In this document: positions 58,942-64,000 of the stretch, one piece after another
How the letters are laid out: every line of letters starts with the position of its first letter
How positions within the stretch are numbered: position 1 is the stretch's first letter
Assembly: GCF_003597395.2 (NCBI RefSeq)
Contig: NC_133771.1
Location: 44,849,985 to 44,913,984, forward strand
From: Chelonoidis abingdonii
Lineage: Eukaryota; Chordata; Testudines; Testudinidae
DNA length: 64,000 nt
Direction of reading: 5' to 3'
Made by a program: the position numbers and the translations under genes
The notes under the pieces: generated by a model
Seen by the model: the letters and a program-made list of their open reading frames with translations, nothing else
The model's database searches: none
What the model was told of the DNA's origin: nothing

Positions 58942-59139
58942 TGTTGTGTATTTGGTTGTCCTGGAAATAGCCCCTTGTCATTGCTATGGCAACTGAGTTA
59001 GATTATTAGGGATAGCCCAGCCAGTTTTGGCTGGTTTGGTTAGTTCAGTGTGTGTAAATAAATGGTTGTTTTTTAAGGTTTACAGCTCTCTGGTCTCCAA
59101 TGATTTCTTCCTAAACCTGCTGCCCCCAAGGATACAACA
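58942..59139 (+). repeat. Gypsy 3' LTR
   Basis: 198 bp, starting TGTTGTGTATTTGG just after the polypurine tract and ending GATACAACA, with inverted TGTTGT/ACAACA termini. An AATAAA poly(A) signal lies at about 59056. It abuts the left-truncated MITE at 59140. Confidence 0.85.
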
Positions 59140-59610
59140 TATACTACCCACAGGATCAGCAGGTAGTGATCAATCCAACAGGGGTTGACGTATTGTGTCT
59201 AGTCTAGACGCAATACATCAACCTCTGAGCACACTCCCGTCGACTCCTATACTCCACCACCGCGAGAGGCGCAGAGATGACGAGAGTTTGGCAGCAGTCA
59301 ACTCACCGCAGTGAAGACACCATGGTGAGTAGATATAAGTACTTCGACTTCAGCTACGTATCAGAGGGGTAAAAAAGGATCTGTAAAAGCAGCAAAGAAT
59401 CCTGTGGCACCTTATAGACTAACAGACGTTTTGAAGCATGAGCTCCACCCACGAAATTCACCGTATTCACCCACGAAAGCTCATGCTCCAAAACGTCTGT
59501 TAGTCTATAAGGTGCCACAGGATTCTTTGCGACTTCAGCTACATTATTCACGTAGCTGAAGTTGCGTAACTTAGATTGATTCCCCCCACCCCCGCAGTGT
59601 AGACCAGGCC
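59140..59610. mobile_element. Harbinger-like MITE, left end lost at the Gypsy junction
   Basis: Right end complemented reads GGCCTGGTCTACACTGCGGG, the terminal motif of the third Harbinger element. Inside, TGTGTCTAGTCTAGACGCAA is a palindrome, and AACTTCAGCTACGTGAATAA pairs with an inverted stretch. The left terminal bases are missing where the Gypsy LTR begins, so the LTR element probably inserted in the left inverted repeat. It carries a later SINE-like insertion (59358-59529). Confidence 0.65.
59358..59529. repeat. SINE-like unit as inverted dimer, 13-bp TSD
   Basis: 172 bp between two exact copies of CGACTTCAGCTAC (59345-59357 and 59530-59542). The left half is a minus-strand copy of the 4315-4441 family and the right half a plus-strand partial copy. 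About 52 bases of each half (AGCAAAGAATCCTGTGGCAC to GCATGAGCT, and their complement) pair almost perfectly around a loop of some 30 bases. One duplication around both halves shows a single event. An inversion during target-primed reverse transcription (twin priming) would explain this. Confidence 0.8.
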
Positions 59611-60294
59611 TAGGTGTTTATATCACATTGAAAGCCAAGGACAGGCATGAATCAGGAAGTTGGGCAGTATTTTAAAGAGCTGGAAGAAGGGTATGATCTT
59701 CCATGTGGGAGTTAATTATGTCTCTCCAGAGAGAATGCCATTCATCCCTTTGACGGGAAGTTATACATCTTGCTGGCTGATTTCAAAATGTGGCTAGGGT
59801 CACTCAGCAGGATGTGAATGTGTAAAGGGGACAACAAAGTCAGTTGCTGGCATCCCACAAGGAGGGTTACCAGCATGAATTGCAGGTTAACAAGGGTTGA
59901 TTTGAGGTCTTTAAATCCAGCTGGAGTGCTGCTTAGGCATTGGTCCTCAGAATTAGCATGGCATAGTAAGAGGTAAAGCGTCAATGTTTTGTGTATCTTC
60001 AGGCTCTTAATCTCATTTCTCCTAGTTCCCTCGTGATGGAGAAAGCCGGAATTCTGCTATCCAGACCATATCCCTTATCTGTTGGTTTGGGGGTGGGGGA
60101 TGTGCATTAGGCTCATCGTCTGCTTTGATACATCTCTGTTATTGTGACCAGCTGAATATTCACATTGGTGTGGCCCTTCTGGATAGTTGTGTGCTGCTGT
60201 TTTCTCTGGTTAAGTTATAACTTAAACTAATAAAGGTCTCCATATTTAACCACTGTGCTGTGGCCAGGTCTCACTGTCTCTATGTCCATAGCAA
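59611..60294. other. Unassigned sequence
   Basis: No gene recognised. An AATAAAG near 60228 and TATTTAACC follow a GC-containing stretch and could belong to an old LTR, which I cannot delimit. Confidence 0.35.
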
Positions 60295-60478
60295 TAATAA
60301 TTAGGAACAAAGAATGTGGGCCACACTTACAGGAAAAAAAAATCCAATCTTATGCTTTTTTTCCTAAAAAGATCTGGTCTAGGAATTATTTTGGTGAACT
60401 TCTATGGCCTGTGTTGTACAAGAGGTCAGACTAGAAGATCACAGTGGTCCTGTCTGACCATGGAATCTATGAATCTAG
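60295..60478 (+). mobile_element. CR1 3' end, internally deleted
   Basis: Opens with AGGAACAAAGAATGTGGGCC, as in the CR1 at 28139, then jumps to the 3' untranslated end with GAGGTCAGACTAGAAGATCA and a GGAATCTATGAATCT tail. The intervening ORF2 end is deleted. Confidence 0.75.
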
Positions 60479-63400
60479 AAATCTTGTTCTGGTTGATGTA
60501 CTATTAGTATCTGCCCTGATAATGAAGTCAGCTATTATTTTCATATGAAAACTGTAACAATTACATTGAACAGAGGTCACATATATTCTTATACAAACTT
60601 TTTGATGTCAATATTAACCAACATCAGCAGTAATAGGCAAAAAACAGTATAACTATTATGGTAATACACAGTAGTAATATGGGGTCAAGAAATATGCTAT
60701 ATCTTTATCTTCTTCTACCAGCCAATAAGCATTAAATAAATCCTTATATAATGTATCAAAGCTTATGAAAAGCCGAATGCCCATGTGTCTTCAGAAATGG
60801 ATGCCATCAAACTCAAAACATGTAACTTGTATATAATTGTTTTTTCTAGTATACATCTATGCCTAATAACTTTATTTTGTCAACTGCCAGTTTGTTCCTT
60901 TGAAGTCTATGGTTCATTTTTCTCCAAAGTTCTTCACATGGTGTCTATATTTGGGTGAGTATCTAATATGAATTGTTGATTCAAGCTAGGAACATTTATA
61001 TACGGTCCATTATAGTAAAATTTGAATTCTAGTGGGAAAGATAACTACGTTTCATTTTTTTATCTAGCGAAAATATTCATTTGACTCAAATTCAGCTTTG
61101 TCCTTCATGGATGTACTCATCTGTGCCGTACTTGTATCCGATTACTCTAGGGCTGAGTTTTGTGCCTTTTTTCCCCAAATGCTTCACAAATATAGCATGT
61201 ATATCAAATCTGACTAACCTACTCTATAAAATATTAGTACTGCCAATTCAATATGCTTTTCAGGTTTAAACAGATATCCATACTATACTAGAATGTTTCA
61301 GGCTACTATATTATCCTGTTTATTCTATTTCACAGTAGAATAGTCAATGTAAATGTTTTAAAGGGGCACTGTATATTGTTGGCCTGACTCCCCCAGCCCA
61401 GGAAGGACTAACACCATACCTATGTCTCTTTCAGGCCCTTCCTTCAATACCCAGTTTTATCTTTTAAACATAAAACTCACAAAGAAACATCATAACAAAG
61501 CAATTTCTCTGACCAAAGTAAGCTGCAGGGCCTAAAGCAGAGCTCAGGCCTTGCCTCTCTTCCCTTTACTCTATAGCCAGGCACAGAAGCCCTCCTACTG
61601 CACACAGCTTGCCTCCCCAACTGAGCCACCTGCTGGCTTTTATAATTACTTGATAAATCTCAGCTGGGAGGCAGCTGATCAGTCAGAGGTCAGACCAGGT
61701 AGAATACCCCTTAAAATGCCAGTCATTCTGTGACATACACCTTCAATTTAAGAATTACACTTATTGGAATTACTCTTTTTTACTTGCTATTACTACAAGT
61801 AGCTACTACAATTACTAAAAATGAAAGAGATTATGAAAAAAATATCTGTTTTCTTTCTTTCAGTTTATTTTGGTTTTGGGCACACATTTTTGTATAGTCA
61901 GTTTCACTTAGTCCCCAACAGCCTGTTAGACAGTGAGTTTCTCCCTGTTATTGACGGTCTTTCATACAACAGTGAAGAAAAATATTTTTTTAATAAAACA
62001 GAAAAATGTGATTGTAAAACCACAGGAATTAGCAAGGGAACTCAAGAACAGGTGAAGGACTCTATACTATTACAACTCCTTTTGCTAAATTGTCTAGATT
62101 TCAAGGTGACAGTGTCCTTTTAATCCTAAAGCCATTTTAATGGAGCCTATCTTTGTTAAACCATCACCAAATGGAAAATTCTTATGGATCTGTGAGTTAC
62201 AGACCTCTGTACTGTACCTGTCTAACTGCTAAAGAACTATAAGACAGCCCGTCACAGAATCTATTTTGTCTGCTTCAATTGTTCTTGGAAATGATAGTTC
62301 TATATACTTTGTAATTCTATACATGTATCTAATCTGGAAGGCAATGAAGACCTAAAAAGTAGAGACATGTATTTTAGGTTGTTAAAATGGTTCTATTGCT
62401 TGGGAAGACAATTTTTGTATTAATCAAAACAAAGTATCCAACAGATGTAATAAAGGCAGAACATACAAACGTGCCTAAAATACTCTTTAAAATTCAAGAA
62501 CACAGTGTACAAGTGAGATCAAATTAATCTCATAATGTTGCTGGCCAAAATTAGGGCAATTACAGAAGTAGTAATTAAAGCCAGCAAAATATTATTCTCA
62601 TTTAAGTGCTCTTCAAAGAGACCTTTACTGTCAGTTTAAAATCACAAAAGGCGGTACTAGCAGTTGATAAAAAATTATAGGACTAGCAATAGTTGGTTCT
62701 CAGACTAAACTATCCTCATTTACAGGAATCAGTTTTGCAGCTTACTGTCTAACGTTTTTAGCTTAAATTGATTAGGAATCAGTTTATGTTAAATTAAGTT
62801 ACTCTTAAACCAAAAGATGAGTGTCTTCACAGTGTTTGCTCTGGTTTAACTAAATATATTTAAGATAAACAGGTTCAACTTTCTCATGTAGACATGGTTT
62901 CCAAAGAAGACAGTAAAATACAAATCTTGGTGCAATATTAGAACCTAGAGAGAGAGACAGAGAGAGAGAGAGAAAGATGAGAGTGGCCAGCTAGACACCT
63001 GTTGTATTTTTCTAATAGTTGGGGATTCTCAGAAAGTTATCTTTCATCATAGACTGAAGAAATTCTTTGTAACTTCCTTCTGAGTGCTGTCAGATTTCAC
63101 AAAACAAAAAAGAGACCATGGAAATAGTCACACTTTAATGGTGTTTTAAAGTCCGCCTGCATATAATATGAGTAATGGGATCTGATATGAAATAAGACCC
63201 TCAATTTTATTTCCTAAATTATTAGATAGCAATACACCAATCAATTAATCTCTTGCATACTGTTTTTAACCTGTGATCTAATACCATTTGAAATGTATGC
63301 TTTCTCCAGAGCTCAAAAAGTTGTAGTCAGGAGTTCAACATTCTTGACATATCCAATCTGGTTCAGTTTTCAAAGGACAACACCTTAGATCGCAATATCT

Positions 63401-64000
63401 CCTTACACCCCTTCCTCAACCTATTACGTGTTTGCTGCTGTAGATTTGGAAATGGCAAATGCGCACCATAAAAAAAAAGTCTTCAGTTTGGTGAGGAAGT
63501 CAACTAATGGGTTAATTTGACTACCTTATAAATCTTATATTATAAAATAAAAGGAATAAAATATTTTATTAAAATTCACTAGAAAATGCACAGAACAGTG
63601 TACGCTACACTTTTCTGACTTGTCTCATGTTGAATAACTAGATTTAATTTTGAGCCGACCAAATTATTCATGATGAATATGTGAAATTTCTATTACCATC
63701 ACTAGATCTGTCATTCCACATAAATATAATTTGTATCTAAACTGACTCTGAGTCTTTGACCAGACTTTCATTTACAACTTTTCACTTTCTGAGTCAAATT
63801 CCACCAAAGAAAAAATTATCTGTAGATAGTGCAACACCGCGACCACTAGGAAAGTTCATAGCAGAAAAGTGATTTTTAATTACTTCTTACTGAGAGAAAT
63901 TTAACTCAAGTCACGAAGGTGATATCACAATGCCGTCCAATTAGACAAAACTATTTAAATTCAATTACCTCCCTGGCAGGGTTATATCCTTTGGAACAAG
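60479..64000. other. AT-rich DNA, no gene recognised; GA microsatellite
   Basis: 3.5 kb with no supported gene. A GA microsatellite lies at 62947-62975. The 100-codon plus-strand frame at 61821-62123 starts hydrophobic (FFLSVYFGFGHTFLYS) but shows no family signature; I do not call it a gene. Confidence 0.45.

Larger units (their letters stand above)
56525..59139 (+). mobile_element. Gypsy (Ty3) retrotransposon, 5' truncated
   Basis: Pol remnant followed by a polypurine tract (58926-58939, AGGGGGGAGGAA) and a 198-bp 3' LTR. Order is that of Ty3/Gypsy: reverse transcriptase, RNase H, integrase. The 5' LTR, gag, protease and first part of the reverse transcriptase are missing; the left break at about 56524 abuts the remainder of the tRNA-like element. 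No paired TSD can be read because the left end is gone. Confidence 0.85.

Noticed and set aside
61821..62123. 100-codon frame with a hydrophobic start resembling a signal peptide
   Set aside because: Composition is AT-driven (Phe, Leu, Lys) and no family signature follows the hydrophobic start.
1..64000. CRISPR arrays, bacterial operons, ribosome binding sites
   Set aside because: No regular repeat-spacer pattern; the repeat content is plainly vertebrate, so prokaryotic signals do not apply.

Overview
The window looks like intergenic or intronic DNA from a reptile, most probably a turtle. The evidence is the repeat content: CR1 LINEs in both orientations, a tRNA-derived SINE of the kind known from cryptodiran turtles (4650-4808), PIF/Harbinger transposons with a HARBI1-type transposase and a Myb/SANT partner gene, an RTE-like LINE, Gypsy and other LTR elements, a palindromic hAT MITE and a MIR-type CORE-SINE. 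I see no host protein-coding gene, rRNA gene, functional tRNA gene or CRISPR array. Family names come from recognition by eye, without a database search. Boundaries are firm where I found target-site duplications (TSDs) and approximate elsewhere.

Layout. 0-5.6 kb: a solo LTR with a perfect 5-bp TSD, then a decayed RTE-like LINE carrying three younger insertions (a TA-flanked MITE, a SINE-like unit with a 13-bp TSD, and a turtle-type SINE). 5.6-9.9 kb: Harbinger copy 1 (4.28 kb, TSD TAA). 10-20 kb: a GC-rich repeat, low-complexity DNA, a hAT palindrome and a CR1 tail. 20.5-24 kb: a second RTE fragment split by a 2.8-kb CR1. 24-31.6 kb: a MITE cluster and three CR1 pieces. 34.7-39.4 kb: Harbinger copy 2, inverted relative to copy 1 and hit by a solo LTR. 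39.6-48.1 kb: small SINE-like repeats, a MIR, an LTR with TATA box and poly(A) signal, a long CR1, a second solo LTR of the family that hit Harbinger copy 2, and a TA-flanked MITE. 49.9-59.6 kb: elements built from tRNA-like sequences, a third Harbinger (2 kb) inserted in one of them, a 5'-truncated Gypsy element with its 3' LTR, and a MITE carrying an inverted SINE-like insertion. 60-64 kb: one CR1 tail, then AT-rich DNA without recognisable features.

No gene here forms a working pathway. The functional logic is that of mobile elements: each autonomous Harbinger copy has a transposase reading in from one end and a Myb/SANT DNA-binding protein reading in from the other, and short MITEs share their terminal motif and were probably mobilised by them. 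All pol, transposase and Myb reading frames are interrupted. The value of the window is its record of nested insertions, several of which can be ordered in time because removing the insert and one TSD copy restores the older element.
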